The notes beneath the pieces are model-generated. The model had not been told where the DNA came from, did no database searches, and saw only the letters and a list, made by a program, of their open reading frames with translations. Shown piece by piece: positions 31,475 through 39,821 of a stretch of DNA of 64,000 nucleotides (its first letter is position 1; each line of letters opens with the position of its first letter). The stretch covers positions 1,199,162 through 1,263,161 of the forward strand of contig NZ_QYAB01000001.1 in assembly GCF_016758175.1 (NCBI RefSeq), in the 5' to 3' direction. A program made the translations under genes and the position numbers. Source of the stretch: Leucobacter zeae (lineage in GTDB: Bacteria > Actinomycetota > Actinomycetes > Actinomycetales > Microbacteriaceae).

Positions 31475-32338
31475 ATGCGCACTCGACCAGCAGTCTCCAT
31501 CGTCTCGCTCCTCAGAACCGAGGGCGGGATCGCGAGAACGCAAAGGATCGCGAGCCGGGGAGGCTCGGCGCATCGGATCGCCCGCGCGGTCGCCGGCGGT
31601 GCGGTCCTCCGTCCCCGGAGGGGATGGCTCGCGCTCCCGGACGCCGACCCAGAGCTGTTGTTCGCCGTTTCCCACGGTGTCGTGTTGAGCTGCGTCTCGG
31701 AGGCCGCGAGGCTCGGACTGTGGACGATTGCCCCGGATCGCAAGCACGTCGCCGCATCCGGAGCTGCGCGGGCGGACGCCCCCGAGTGCACCGTCCACTG
31801 GGGCACTCCGGTGCTGCCACGCGGGCCGGGGATCCTCGCAGACCCGATCCAGAACGTGCTGCAGTTCGTCGCAGCCTGCCGTCCGTTCGAGGAGGCCCTG
31901 GTGGTCTGGGAATCCGCGCTCAACCGCGGAATGGTCGACCTCCTACGGCTCCGATCGCTGCCGTTCACCGGGGAGGCGAAGCGGCTCGCGGAGGTGAGTC
32001 GACCGTATGCCGATTCAGGGCTCGAGAGCCTGGTCATGTCTCGGCTGCGGTGGCTCCGCGTTCGCCTCGTACCGCAAGCCCACCTCTTCGGACATCGCGT
32101 CGATCTGCTGATCGGCGACCGTCTGGTGCTGCAGATCGACGGCGCGACGCACACCGGCGCACAGCGCGACGCCGACAACGCATTCGACGCACGGCTGCGT
32201 CTGCGGGGGTACCACGTGATCCGGGTCGGCTACGCGCAGGTGATGGACGACTGGCACGAGGTGCAGCTGCTGATCATGGAGGCGGTGGCCCAGGGGCTCC
32301 ATCTCGCGCCCGTTCCATCGCGGATCGGGTCTCGGTGA
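31475..32338 (+). CDS. AbiEi-type HTH plus DUF559 (Vsr-like) domain protein
   Basis: 287 residues. The N-terminus (about 8-48) has the AbiEi antitoxin-like HTH pattern Glu-Gly-Gly-Ile-Ala-Arg-Thr-Gln ending Arg-Arg-Gly-Trp-Leu. The C-terminus (about 190-280) is a DUF559 domain related to very-short-patch endonucleases: His-Arg-Val-Asp-Leu-Leu, Leu-Gln-Ile-Asp-Gly, and Gly-Tyr-His-Val-Ile-Arg-Val. The catalytic-type Asp is present, but Gln replaces the usual Glu of Glu-Val-Asp-Gly, so nuclease activity is uncertain. ATG 31475 is chosen because the protein then begins just before the HTH; an upstream TTG at 31415 is possible. It is a solitary accessory gene, often multicopy in this family of bacteria, with no cognate AbiEii toxin beside it. 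Confidence 0.72.
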   Translation: MRTRPAVSIVSLLRTEGGIARTQRIASRGGSAHRIARAVAGGAVLRPRRGWLALPDADPELLFAVSHGVVLSCVSEAARLGLWTIAPDRKHVAASGAARADAPECTVHWGTPVLPRGPGILADPIQNVLQFVAACRPFEEALVVWESALNRGMVDLLRLRSLPFTGEAKRLAEVSRPYADSGLESLVMSRLRWLRVRLVPQAHLFGHRVDLLIGDRLVLQIDGATHTGAQRDADNAFDARLRLRGYHVIRVGYAQVMDDWHEVQLLIMEAVAQGLHLAPVPSRIGSR

Positions 32339-32361
32339 GAGAGATGAGCTCGAAATCGTCT

Positions 32362-32397
32362 GACCGACGCCGGATCTCCGACCGACGCCGGATCTCT
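32362..32397. repeat. Two tandem 18-bp repeats, overlapping the right flanking repeat
   Basis: GACCGACGCCGGATCTCY occurs at 32362-32379 and 32380-32397. The second unit extends into 32384-32400, which is the right-hand partner of the 17-bp direct repeat at 31331-31347. Confidence 0.8.
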
Positions 32398-32464
32398 GAC
32401 CGAACGCGGAGTCGCGGCCCGCCGCTCCACCTCGCCAGCGCACGGCGCACCGGAGTCCGGGCGA

Positions 32465-32470
32465 TACGCT
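32465..32470 (+). promoter_or_regulatory. -10 box for leaderless GNAT mRNA
   Basis: TACGCT with ATG 6 nt downstream at 32477. Confidence 0.45.
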
Positions 32471-32476
32471 GAACGC

Positions 32477-33016
32477 ATGTCTACGACTCAGCTTCCCATC
32501 GTCGGCCCGCTCGTCACGCTCCGCGCACCGCGCGATGCGGACCGGGACCCGCTCTTCTCGATCCTGTCCGAACCCGAGGTCGCCTTCTGGTGGGTGGGCT
32601 ACACGCCGGAGCGGGTGCAGCGCGAGTTCGTCGAGGCGCCTGAAACCGCCCGGATCATCGAGGTCGACGGAACGTGCGCCGGCGCGATGTACGTGCTGCG
32701 CGGCGAGGACGCCGAGTACCCGACCACCGTGATGCACATCTTCCTCGGTACCGAGTTCCGCGGCCACCGCATCGGCGAGGAGGCGCTCGCGCTTGCGATC
32801 CGCACCGAGTTCGCCGACGGGATCACGCGCATCACGCTCGACCCGAACATCGGCAATGATGGCGCGATCCGCAGCTACGAGCGGCTCGGATTCCAGCGCA
32901 TCGGCGTGCTCCGCGACTACCAGGTTCGGCCGGGCGGCCATCTCGAGGATGCTCTGTTCATGGATCTCACCCGCAGCGACTTCCCCGACGGACCGCCGCT
33001 GCCTCCGCGCGACTGA
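32477..33016 (+). CDS. GNAT-family N-acetyltransferase
   Basis: 179 residues. The RimJ/RimL- and AAC(6')-like start Val-Thr-Leu-Arg-Ala-Pro-Arg-Asp-Ala-Asp is followed by Asp/Glu-Pro-Glu-Val-Ala-Phe-Trp-Trp. The acetyl-CoA loop reads Phe-Arg-Gly-His-Arg-Ile-Gly-Glu-Glu-Ala. Late motifs are Leu-Asp-Pro-Asn-Ile-Gly-Asn-Asp-Gly-Ala-Ile and Tyr-Glu-Arg-Leu-Gly-Phe. The substrate could be a protein N-terminus, an amine or an aminoglycoside; this cannot be decided. Its stop codon lies inside the first unit of a tandem repeat. Confidence 0.85.
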   Translation: MSTTQLPIVGPLVTLRAPRDADRDPLFSILSEPEVAFWWVGYTPERVQREFVEAPETARIIEVDGTCAGAMYVLRGEDAEYPTTVMHIFLGTEFRGHRIGEEALALAIRTEFADGITRITLDPNIGNDGAIRSYERLGFQRIGVLRDYQVRPGGHLEDALFMDLTRSDFPDGPPLPPRD

Positions 33017-33133
33017 GCCGGGCGGCGCGACTGAGCCGGGCGGCGCGACCGAGTCGGGCCGCGCGACTGAGCGGGGCCGCGCGACTGAGCGGGGCCGCGC
33101 GACCGAGCCGGGCGGCGAGACTGAGTCAGGCAG
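33008..33133. repeat. Seven tandem 18-bp repeats
   Basis: Units of the type CGCGACTGAGCCGGGCGG follow each other without gaps from 33008. The GNAT stop codon lies in the first unit, and every full in-register copy repeats that TGA or a CGA variant. Divergence increases towards the right end. The next gene starts about 100 nt later. Confidence 0.9.
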
Positions 33134-33227
33134 CGATGTAGGCGCCTCGACGGCCCGACCGTGCCCGGCGGCGCCGCGAAGACGCCGGCGCGCGCGATCG
33201 GTGACCTCGCGGGGGCACGACGAGGTC

Positions 33228-33233
33228 TAGCAT
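33228..33233 (+). promoter_or_regulatory. -10 box for leaderless MFS mRNA
   Basis: TAGCAT with ATG 33241 seven nt downstream. The in-frame ATG at 33232 overlaps this box and is therefore unlikely to be the start. Confidence 0.5.
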
Positions 33234-33240
33234 GGAGACC

Positions 33241-34635
33241 ATGCGCCGTTCCGCTCGCCCCCTGCTCCCGTGGGCGGTGTGGGGGATCGCCGCGATCGGC
33301 TACGCGGTCGCGATCGTGAACCGCTCGTCGCTCGCAGCGCTCGGCCCAGCGGCGCAGGAGCACTTCTCGATCGACGCGACCACGCTGGCGACCTTCCCGG
33401 TCATCCAGCTCGTGGTCTACGCGGCGCTCCAGATCCCGGTCGGCGTGCTGCTCGATCGGCTCGGTTCCACCCGCATGATCCTGCTCGGCGGGGTGCTCAT
33501 GATCGCCGGTCAAGTGGTCATGGCGACGGTCGCGGACGTCCGCTTCGCGATCCTGGCCCGGGTGCTGGTCGGGGCAGGCGATGCGTGCACGTTCATCAGC
33601 GTGATGCGCCTGCTGCCCGAATGGTTCTCGGTGCGCCAGCTGCCGACGATCAGTCAGCTCACGGGTCTCACCGGCCAGATCGGGCAGCTCGTCTCCGTGG
33701 CGCCACTCGCGCTGTTCGTCGATCTGACGGGCTGGGAGGCCGGGTTCCTCGGCATCGCCGGGGCCGGGCTCCTGGTGACGATCCTCTCGGCGCTCGTGCT
33801 GCGCGACGCGCCGGGGGAGGGCACGTTCCTCGAACGCGTGCTCGGCCGGCTGGGGCGCATCAGTCGGGAGGCGCGCTCGCTGTCCTCCGGGGCCGCGACG
33901 ACGACCGTCGCGACGCCGCCGCCGTCGACCGAACTGATCCCGATCGTCCACCCGCCCCGGCCGGGCCTCGCGGGGTTCTGGGGCCGCACGCGGCGCCTCC
34001 TCCGGATCCCGGGGGTGCGCCTCGCCTACTGGGTGCACTTCACCTCGCCGTTCGCCGCCAACGTCTTCCTCCTGCTGTGGGGCACTCCGTTCCTCGTCGG
34101 CGGCGTCGGGCTCTCGCCCGCGGCGGCGAGCGGCCTGCTGAGTCTCGCGGTCATCGCCTCGATGGTCGCCGGGCTGCTCCTCGGCCCCCTGAGCTCGCGC
34201 TTCGTCGAGCGGCGCGTCTGGATCCACCTCGGCATCACCGTGGGGATCGCCGTGACCTGGATCGCCGTGCTGGTGTGGCCGGGCACGCCGCCCACCTGGC
34301 TGCTCGTGCTGCTGCTCCTCATCATGCCGCTCGGCGGTCCCGGGTCGATGATCGCCTTCGAGGTCGCCCGGTCGCACACCCCGCGCAGCTTCTCCGGCTT
34401 CGGCACGGGGCTCGTCAACACGGCGGGATTCTCGGCCTCCCTGCTCGTGATCCTCTTCATCGGGCTCATCCTCGATGTGCAGGGCGCCGGATCGCCCGAG
34501 AACTACTCGCTCACGGCGTTCCGATGGGCGTTCGCGGTGCAGATCCCGTTCTGGGTCGTCGGGATCGCGATGATCCTGGTCGAGATGCGCCGCACGCGGG
34601 GCTGGATGCAGGAGCACGGCCGCAGGCTGCGCTAG
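33241..34635 (+). CDS. MFS transporter
   Basis: 464 residues, 12 predicted membrane segments in two halves with a long cytoplasmic loop (about residues 195-250). The MFS signature between helices 2 and 3 reads Gly-Val-Leu-Leu-Asp-Arg-Leu-Gly-Ser-Thr-Arg. Helix 4-5 has Arg-Val-Leu-Val-Gly-Ala-Gly-Asp-Ala. The pattern resembles organic anion or cyanate-type carriers of the family, but no substrate can be assigned. It converges on cysE with a 33-nt gap that has no clear terminator. Confidence 0.85.
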   Translation: MRRSARPLLPWAVWGIAAIGYAVAIVNRSSLAALGPAAQEHFSIDATTLATFPVIQLVVYAALQIPVGVLLDRLGSTRMILLGGVLMIAGQVVMATVADVRFAILARVLVGAGDACTFISVMRLLPEWFSVRQLPTISQLTGLTGQIGQLVSVAPLALFVDLTGWEAGFLGIAGAGLLVTILSALVLRDAPGEGTFLERVLGRLGRISREARSLSSGAATTTVATPPPSTELIPIVHPPRPGLAGFWGRTRRLLRIPGVRLAYWVHFTSPFAANVFLLLWGTPFLVGGVGLSPAAASGLLSLAVIASMVAGLLLGPLSSRFVERRVWIHLGITVGIAVTWIAVLVWPGTPPTWLLVLLLLIMPLGGPGSMIAFEVARSHTPRSFSGFGTGLVNTAGFSASLLVILFIGLILDVQGAGSPENYSLTAFRWAFAVQIPFWVVGIAMILVEMRRTRGWMQEHGRRLR

Positions 34636-34668
34636 GGAGCCGCTGCTCAGCGCCCCTCCCGGCACCGC

Positions 34669-35238
34669 TCAGATCACGTAGAAGTCGGCCATGTCTGGGC
34701 GCTCCGCGACGGGAGCGCCGCGGCGCGGGCGAGCGGTCGCCGGAATGCCCGTGAGCGTCGTCCACGGCGGCGCCGACCGCACGACGACCGCGTTCGAGCC
34801 GATCGCGCTGTCGTGCTCGATCTCGATATCGCCGAGCACCTTCGCGCCGGCGCCGATGACGACGCGGTCTCCGATCGTGGGGTGCCGCTTGCCGCGGCTG
34901 TGGCCCGTGCCCCCGAGCGTCACGCCGTGGTAGATGAGCACGTCGTCCCCGACCACCGCGGTCTCGCCGATCACGACGCCCATGCCGTGATCGATGAAGA
35001 GCCGTCGGCCGATCGTGGCGCCCGGGTGGATCTCGATACCCGTGAAGAAGCGCAGCAGCTGCGAGATCGCGCGGGGGAGCGACCGCATCCCGCGCCGCCA
35101 CAGCGCGTGCGAGACGCGGTGCCACCAGACGGCGTGGAGCCCCGAATAGATGACGAGGATCGACAGGCTGCCGCGGGCGGCGGGATCCCCGGCCTTCGCC
35201 GCGCCGATGTCCTCGCGCATGCGGGAGATGATGGTCAC
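34669..35238 (-). CDS. cysE: Serine O-acetyltransferase
   Basis: 189 residues, the short CysE type. It transfers acetyl from acetyl-CoA to L-serine, giving O-acetylserine for CysK. A helical N-terminus is followed by left-handed beta-helix hexapeptide repeats. These include His-Pro-Gly-Ala-Thr-Ile-Gly, Phe-Ile-Asp-His-Gly-Met-Gly (catalytic His-Asp area), Val-Ile-Gly-Glu-Thr and Gly-Gly-Thr-Gly. It starts with GTG 35238 and has GGAGGG upstream. It lies 100 nt after cysK on the same strand, with a strong hairpin between them. Confidence 0.95.
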   Translation of the reverse strand: MTIISRMREDIGAAKAGDPAARGSLSILVIYSGLHAVWWHRVSHALWRRGMRSLPRAISQLLRFFTGIEIHPGATIGRRLFIDHGMGVVIGETAVVGDDVLIYHGVTLGGTGHSRGKRHPTIGDRVVIGAGAKVLGDIEIEHDSAIGSNAVVVRSAPPWTTLTGIPATARPRRGAPVAERPDMADFYVI

Positions 35239-35281
35239 GTGCGTCCCTCCAGGTCGAACACGGCTTCGGGGTTCGGGTGGA

Positions 35282-35330
35282 CACGACGCCGGGCCCGCGC
35301 GGAGCTCTCCCGCGCGGGCCCGGCGTCGTG
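35282..35330. terminator. Strong hairpin between cysK and cysE
   Basis: A 21-bp perfect stem (35282-35302 with 35310-35330) with a 7-nt loop begins 8 nt after the cysK stop on the minus strand. It should stop or strongly reduce readthrough from cysK into cysE, so the two genes may be made at different levels. Confidence 0.75.
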
Positions 35331-35338
35331 CGCGCGGG

Positions 35339-36274
35339 TCAGACCGCGAGATCCTCGAACAGGACGGTCGAGAAGTACCGCTCGCCGAAGTCGGGAACGA
35401 CGACGACGATCTTCTTGCCGGCGTTCTCGGGGCGCTTCGCGACCCGGACCGCTGCCGAGACCGCTGCGCCGCCCGAGATCCCTGCGAGGATGCCCTCGTC
35501 GGTGCCGAGCGCGCGCGCCTTCGCGATGGACTCCTCGAGGGTCACGTCGATGACCTCGTCGTAGACCTCGCGGTCGAGGATGTCTGGCACGAAGTTCGCG
35601 CCGAGGCCCTGGATCTTGTGGGGGCCGGCGTTGCCTCCCGTGAGGATCGGCGAGTCGATCGGCTCGACGGCCACGACCCGGACGCCCGGGTTCTGCTCCT
35701 TGAGGTAGCCGCCGGCGCCGGTGATCGTGCCGCCGGTGCCGATGCCCGCGACGAAGATGTCGACGGAACCGTCCGTGTCGTTCCAGATCTCGGGTCCGGT
35801 GGTGGCGCGGTGCACCGCGGGGTTGGCCGCGTTGCCGAACTGGTTCGCGAGGATCGCGCCGGGGGTCTCGGCGACGATCTGCTTCGCCTTCTCGACCGCT
35901 CCCTTCATGCCGAGGGGGCCCTCGGTGAGCACGATCTCGGCGCCGTACGCCGCGAGCAGCTTGCGGCGCTCGATGCTCATCGTCTCGGGCATGGTGAGCA
36001 CGACGCGGTAGCCGCGAGCAGCGCCCACGAAGGCGAGCGCGATGCCGGTGTTGCCGCTCGTGCCCTCGACGATCGTGCCGCCCGGCTGCAGATCGCCCGA
36101 CGCCTCGGCTGCGTCGATGATCGCGATGCCGATGCGGTCCTTGACGCTGCCTGCGGGGTTGTAGAACTCGAGCTTCGCGAAGATCTCGGCCTCTGCGCCG
36201 TCCGTCACGCGGTTCAGCCGCACGAGCGGGGTGTTGCCGAAGGCCTGGGTGATGTTGTCGTACGTCCGTGCCAT
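35339..36274 (-). CDS. cysK: Cysteine synthase (O-acetylserine sulfhydrylase)
   Basis: 311 residues of the PLP-dependent fold-type II family, converting O-acetylserine and sulfide to cysteine. PLP is bound by Lys45 in Asn-Pro-Ala-Gly-Ser-Val-Lys-Asp-Arg. The substrate loop reads Glu-Gly-Thr-Ser-Gly-Asn-Thr-Gly, and the phosphate loop Gly-Thr-Gly-Gly-Thr-Ile-Thr-Gly. The C-terminus ends in Leu-Ala-Val instead of the free-standing consensus. GAGAGG precedes the ATG. A palindrome overlaps the upstream promoter region. It is followed by cysE, which makes its substrate. Confidence 0.96.
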   Translation of the reverse strand: MARTYDNITQAFGNTPLVRLNRVTDGAEAEIFAKLEFYNPAGSVKDRIGIAIIDAAEASGDLQPGGTIVEGTSGNTGIALAFVGAARGYRVVLTMPETMSIERRKLLAAYGAEIVLTEGPLGMKGAVEKAKQIVAETPGAILANQFGNAANPAVHRATTGPEIWNDTDGSVDIFVAGIGTGGTITGAGGYLKEQNPGVRVVAVEPIDSPILTGGNAGPHKIQGLGANFVPDILDREVYDEVIDVTLEESIAKARALGTDEGILAGISGGAAVSAAVRVAKRPENAGKKIVVVVPDFGERYFSTVLFEDLAV

Positions 36275-36313
36275 GCGAGTGTGACCTCTCTTCGATCGGA
36301 TGGAACCCTGTGA

Positions 36314-36345
36314 ACTATAGCGACATGTTATTTGAAGAATCTTCA
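36314..36345 (-). promoter_or_regulatory. cysK promoter with overlapping 13-bp palindrome
   Basis: The minus-strand -10 TATAGT is at 36319-36314. TGAAGA-A-TCTTCA (36333-36345) is a perfect palindrome covering the -35 region. Regulation by cysteine or sulfur status is plausible, but no regulator is identified. Confidence 0.45.
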
Positions 36346-36474
36346 GGGCTTATGGAATGCAACGCATTGTGACGTGCGGCATTCCTGCGAATCGGCGCTT
36401 CTTCCGGGCTGCGGCGCGCGGTTCCTGCGGGGCGCGCGACGCCGGGCCGGTCACGGCTGTGGCACAGTGGGGGG

Positions 36475-37356
36475 GTGGAAGCGCAGGAGACGACGACGGT
36501 GGGGGAGGTCCTCGCCGAGCTGCGGGCGACGATGCACGACGGGGGCATTGTGGATCCGTCCGCCGATGCGGAGCTCATCGTCGGGCACGTGCTCGGCGTC
36601 TCGCGAGGTCGCGTGCAGGCGCTCGCCCTGCTCGGGAGCGCGCTCGCGGGCGAGGATCTCGCCGCGATCCGCCGTTTCGGAGCGGATCGCGCGAGCCGGA
36701 TCCCGCTGCAGCACCTCACGGGCCGGGCGCCGTTCCGCGAGATCGAGCTCTCCGTCGGACCGGGCGTCTTCGTGCCCCGCCCGGAGACCGAGGGCGTGGC
36801 GCAGTTCGCGATCGACGCGCTCCGTGCGGCCCCGTCACCGGAACCCGTCGCGGTCGACCTCTGCACCGGCAGCGGCGCGATCGCGCTCGCGCTCGCCCAC
36901 GAGGTGCCTGCGGCGCGCGTCTGGGCCGTGGAGAAGAGCGCCGACGCGCACGCCTGGGCGTCCCGCAACGTCGAGCGATGGGGCGACGGCCGCGTGCGCC
37001 TGCTGCTCGGCGACATCACGGAGCCCCTCTCCGCGATCGATGCGCTCGCCGGCGACGTCGACGTGCTCGTCTCGAACCCGCCCTACGTGCCGGAGGACAT
37101 GGTGCCCCGGGACCCCGAGGTGCGCGATCACGACCCGGCGCTCGCGCTCTACGGGGGACCGGACGGCCTCGACCTCGTGCGGGTGATCAGTCGGCTCGGC
37201 ATCGGCCTCGTGCGGCCTGGCGGGAGCATCGTGCTCGAGCACGCCGAGGCCCAGGGGCCGGCGATCCGCAGGCTCCTCGAGTCGGACGGCTGGCGCGCCG
37301 CCGAGACGCATCTCGACCTGACCGGCCGCGACCGCGCGACGACGGCGCTCCGCTGA
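36475..37356 (+). CDS. prmC: Release factor glutamine methyltransferase
   Basis: 293 residues from GTG 36475. PrmC methylates the Gln of the GGQ motif in RF1 and RF2. An N-terminal helical domain is followed by the SAM-binding fold Val-Asp-Leu-Cys-Thr-Gly-Ser-Gly-Ala-Ile-Ala. The catalytic motif Asn201-Pro-Pro-Tyr204 is intact. It normally follows prfA directly; here five genes lie between. sua5 follows after 52 nt. No Shine-Dalgarno sequence or good -10 was seen, so this start is less certain. Confidence 0.95.
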   Translation: MEAQETTTVGEVLAELRATMHDGGIVDPSADAELIVGHVLGVSRGRVQALALLGSALAGEDLAAIRRFGADRASRIPLQHLTGRAPFREIELSVGPGVFVPRPETEGVAQFAIDALRAAPSPEPVAVDLCTGSGAIALALAHEVPAARVWAVEKSADAHAWASRNVERWGDGRVRLLLGDITEPLSAIDALAGDVDVLVSNPPYVPEDMVPRDPEVRDHDPALALYGGPDGLDLVRVISRLGIGLVRPGGSIVLEHAEAQGPAIRRLLESDGWRAAETHLDLTGRDRATTALR

Positions 37357-37394
37357 CGACGGCGTCGCGCAGGCAAGACCGGAGTCGCGGCGGG

Positions 37395-37400
37395 TACGAT
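37395..37400 (+). promoter_or_regulatory. -10 box for leaderless sua5 mRNA
   Basis: TACGAT, then 8 nt, then ATG 37409. Confidence 0.45.
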
Positions 37401-37408
37401 AGACGGTT

Positions 37409-38074
37409 ATGGCCGACGTCTTCGATTGCTCCGACAGCTCGCAACTGCTCACGGGGATGCGCACCGCGCGCCGCGCGCTCGGCAGCGGCGAGCTCGTCGT
37501 GATCCCCACGGACACCGTCTACGGGGTCGCCGCCGACGCCTTCACCCCCGCCGCGGTGCAGCGCCTGCTCGACGCCAAGGGGCGCGGCAGGCAGTCGCCT
37601 CCTCCCGTGCTGATCCCGAACACGGGCACGCTCGCGGCACTCGCCGCCGAGGTGCCCGCTCCGCTCGCGGCGCTCGGGGAGGCGTTCTGGCCCGGACCGC
37701 TCACGATCGTGACGACCGCGAACCCGTCGCTGAGCTGGGACCTCGGAGACACGGGCGGCACCGTCGCGCTGCGGATCCCCGACCATTCCCTGGCCCTCGA
37801 GCTGCTGCAGGAGACGGGGCCGCTCGCGGTCTCGTCTGCGAACAAGACCGGCGCCCCGGCCGCCCGCACCGCCGAGGGGGCCAGGGAGATGCTGGGCGAC
37901 AGCGTTTCGGTGTACCTCGAGGCGGGCGAGACCCCGGGCGACGGCGCGGCCTCGACGATCATCGATGCGACCCGGCTCACGGACGAGGGCGGCACGATCC
38001 GGATCCTGCGCGAGGGAGGCGTGACGCGGGAGGCGATCGCCGAGGTGCTCCCGCAGGTCGTGTTCGAGGACTGA
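37409..38074 (+). CDS. L-threonylcarbamoyladenylate synthase (TsaC/Sua5 family)
   Basis: 221 residues, the short YrdC/TsaC form. It makes threonylcarbamoyl-AMP from threonine, bicarbonate and ATP for the t6A37 modification of ANN-reading tRNAs. Visible motifs are Val-Ile-Pro-Thr-Asp-Thr-Val-Tyr-Gly, the Lys-Gly-Arg region, Trp-Pro-Gly-Pro-Leu-Thr, and Ser-Ser-Ala-Asn-Lys-Thr-Gly. The position between prmC and the WecA-like gene is the conserved actinobacterial one. Confidence 0.94.
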   Translation: MADVFDCSDSSQLLTGMRTARRALGSGELVVIPTDTVYGVAADAFTPAAVQRLLDAKGRGRQSPPPVLIPNTGTLAALAAEVPAPLAALGEAFWPGPLTIVTTANPSLSWDLGDTGGTVALRIPDHSLALELLQETGPLAVSSANKTGAPAARTAEGAREMLGDSVSVYLEAGETPGDGAASTIIDATRLTDEGGTIRILREGGVTREAIAEVLPQVVFED

Positions 38075-38075
38075 G

Positions 38076-39281
38076 GTGCTCCCGTTCCTGACGGTCGCGG
38101 CCGTCGCGGTCCTGGTCACCGCGGCGGCGTCGTTCGTCGTGCTCCGCATCAGCCGGCGCTTCGGGCTCGCGCCCGAGGTGCGGGCCAGGGACGTGCACAC
38201 GCGGCCGACGCCCCGTCTCGGTGGCGTCGCGATGTTCATCGGGGTGCTCGCGGCGTTCGGCACCGCCGCGCTGGTGCGCGAGTTCGACCCGCTGTTCTCG
38301 CGCGGCGGCGAGATCCTCGCCCTGCTCGGGGCGTGCGCGCTTATCGCGGTCGTGGGGGTGCTCGACGACCTGCTCGACCTCGACTGGATGATCAAGCTCG
38401 CTGCGCAGCTCGCCGCGGCGGGACTGCTCGCCTGGAACGGCGTGCAGATCGTGTCGCTGCCGTTCGGCGACACCCTCATCATCCCGTCTCCCGCGATGAA
38501 CTTCGCGCTCACCGTATTCCTCATGACGCTCGTGATGAACGCCGTGAACTTCGTCGACGGGCTCGACGGACTCGTCGCGGGCGTCGCGATCATCGCGAAC
38601 TCGATCTTCTTCATCTACACGCGGCTGCTCGAGGCCCAGAGCGGCCGCTTCGACTCGATCTCGTTCGCGAGCCTGATCGCGATCGTCGTCGTGGGCGTCT
38701 GCGTCGGCTTCCTCCCGTTCAACTGGCATCGCGCACGCATGTTCATGGGGGACTCGGGCGCCCTGCTCGTCGGCCTGATGATGGCGACGTCGACCGTGTC
38801 GGTGACGGGGCAGCTGACTCCTGCCGCGCTCGATTCGAAGCTCGTGATCGCGAGCTACATCCCGATCCTCCTGCCGGTCGCGGTGCTCATCCTGCCGCTC
38901 GCCGACTTCGCGCTCGCGGTGTTCCGCCGACTGAAGGCGGGCAAGAGCCCGTTCGCCGCGGACCGGCTGCACCTCCACCACCGCCTCCTCGACATGGGGC
39001 ACTCGCCGGTCCAGGCGGTCTGCATCTTCTACCTCGGCACCGCAGTGCTCTCGGTCGCGCTGCTGCTGGTCTTCACGCTGCAGAGCTTCGTCCTGCCGGT
39101 GATCGTGCTCGTGGTCGGCGGGACGATCTGCGCCCTCGTGCTCTTCTTCCCGGCGCGGCGGATCCGCGCAGCCCGTGCGCAGGGGCGCTTGGTAGCGTTG
39201 ACGAGGCGGGGAGCACCCGCCGAGCTCGTGCGCGGCGGAGCGAACGCCGCGGGCGACCCCGATGAAAGGATCCCCGAGTGA
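38076..39281 (+). CDS. Undecaprenyl-phosphate GlcNAc-1-phosphate transferase (WecA/TagO, MraY family)
   Basis: 401 residues, about 11 membrane segments. It moves a sugar-1-phosphate from a UDP-sugar to undecaprenyl phosphate, starting synthesis of a wall polymer or other surface glycan. Marks are His-Thr-Arg-Pro-Thr-Pro-Arg-Leu-Gly-Gly, Asp-Asp-Leu-Leu-Asp-Leu, Asn-Ala-Val-Asn-Phe-Val-Asp-Gly-Leu-Asp-Gly, Phe-Met-Gly-Asp-Ser-Gly and His-Leu-His-His-Arg-Leu-Leu. It starts with GTG 38076, 1 nt after sua5, and overlaps the next GTG by 4 nt. The sugar specificity is by family analogy. Confidence 0.92.
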   Translation: MLPFLTVAAVAVLVTAAASFVVLRISRRFGLAPEVRARDVHTRPTPRLGGVAMFIGVLAAFGTAALVREFDPLFSRGGEILALLGACALIAVVGVLDDLLDLDWMIKLAAQLAAAGLLAWNGVQIVSLPFGDTLIIPSPAMNFALTVFLMTLVMNAVNFVDGLDGLVAGVAIIANSIFFIYTRLLEAQSGRFDSISFASLIAIVVVGVCVGFLPFNWHRARMFMGDSGALLVGLMMATSTVSVTGQLTPAALDSKLVIASYIPILLPVAVLILPLADFALAVFRRLKAGKSPFAADRLHLHHRLLDMGHSPVQAVCIFYLGTAVLSVALLLVFTLQSFVLPVIVLVVGGTICALVLFFPARRIRAARAQGRLVALTRRGAPAELVRGGANAAGDPDERIPE

Positions 39282-39766
39282 CCCATCCCGCGACGCCCGA
39301 GCCCGCATCCGAGCCCGTGCCCGACGCCGCTCCGGAACGGCGCATGCCGAGCTCGCAGCCGATCCTGATGCGCGCCATGAGGTGGGGGATCATCGCCTCC
39401 GTCGCCCTCATCGTCGTGTTCGGCGTCATCGGCTGGTTCGTCTCGGGGACGACGGGGCTCGTCGGGGGAGTGCTCGGCGCCGCGTTCGCGGGGATCTTCC
39501 TCGCGATGACCATCGGCAGCATCACGTTCGCGAACCGCTTCATCCAGAGCGACATGTACGTGGTCGCGTTCTTCGGGATCGTCATGGGCACGTGGGTGCT
39601 GAAGTTCGTCGCCTTCCTCGTCGCCGCGGTTCTGCTGCGCGACGAGCCGTGGCTGAACCCGACCGTGCTGTTCCTCGGCGTCGTCGCCGGAGTGATCGTC
39701 TCGCTCGTCATCGACGTGGTCATCGTCGCGAAGTCCCGGCTCCCGATCGTGTCGGATCCGCAGTAA
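39278..39766 (+). CDS. Membrane protein upstream of atpB (AtpI-like)
   Basis: 162 residues: a Pro/Glu-rich N-terminal tail of about 30 residues and four membrane segments in two hairpins, the size and topology of AtpI. AtpI-type proteins assist assembly of the c-ring and may carry Mg2+ or Ca2+. It is coupled to the WecA-like gene by GTGA overlap and lies 171 nt before atpB. The assignment rests mainly on topology and position. Confidence 0.75.
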   Translation: MTHPATPEPASEPVPDAAPERRMPSSQPILMRAMRWGIIASVALIVVFGVIGWFVSGTTGLVGGVLGAAFAGIFLAMTIGSITFANRFIQSDMYVVAFFGIVMGTWVLKFVAFLVAAVLLRDEPWLNPTVLFLGVVAGVIVSLVIDVVIVAKSRLPIVSDPQ

Positions 39767-39821
39767 CGGGGCGCGAGAAGTACGGATCCCGTAGCCCGCG
39801 AGTTTCTCCCCGGGCGAAATT

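Noticed and set aside
33008-33133. CRISPR array
   Set aside because: The 18-bp units are directly adjacent with no unique spacers, and no cas gene is present.
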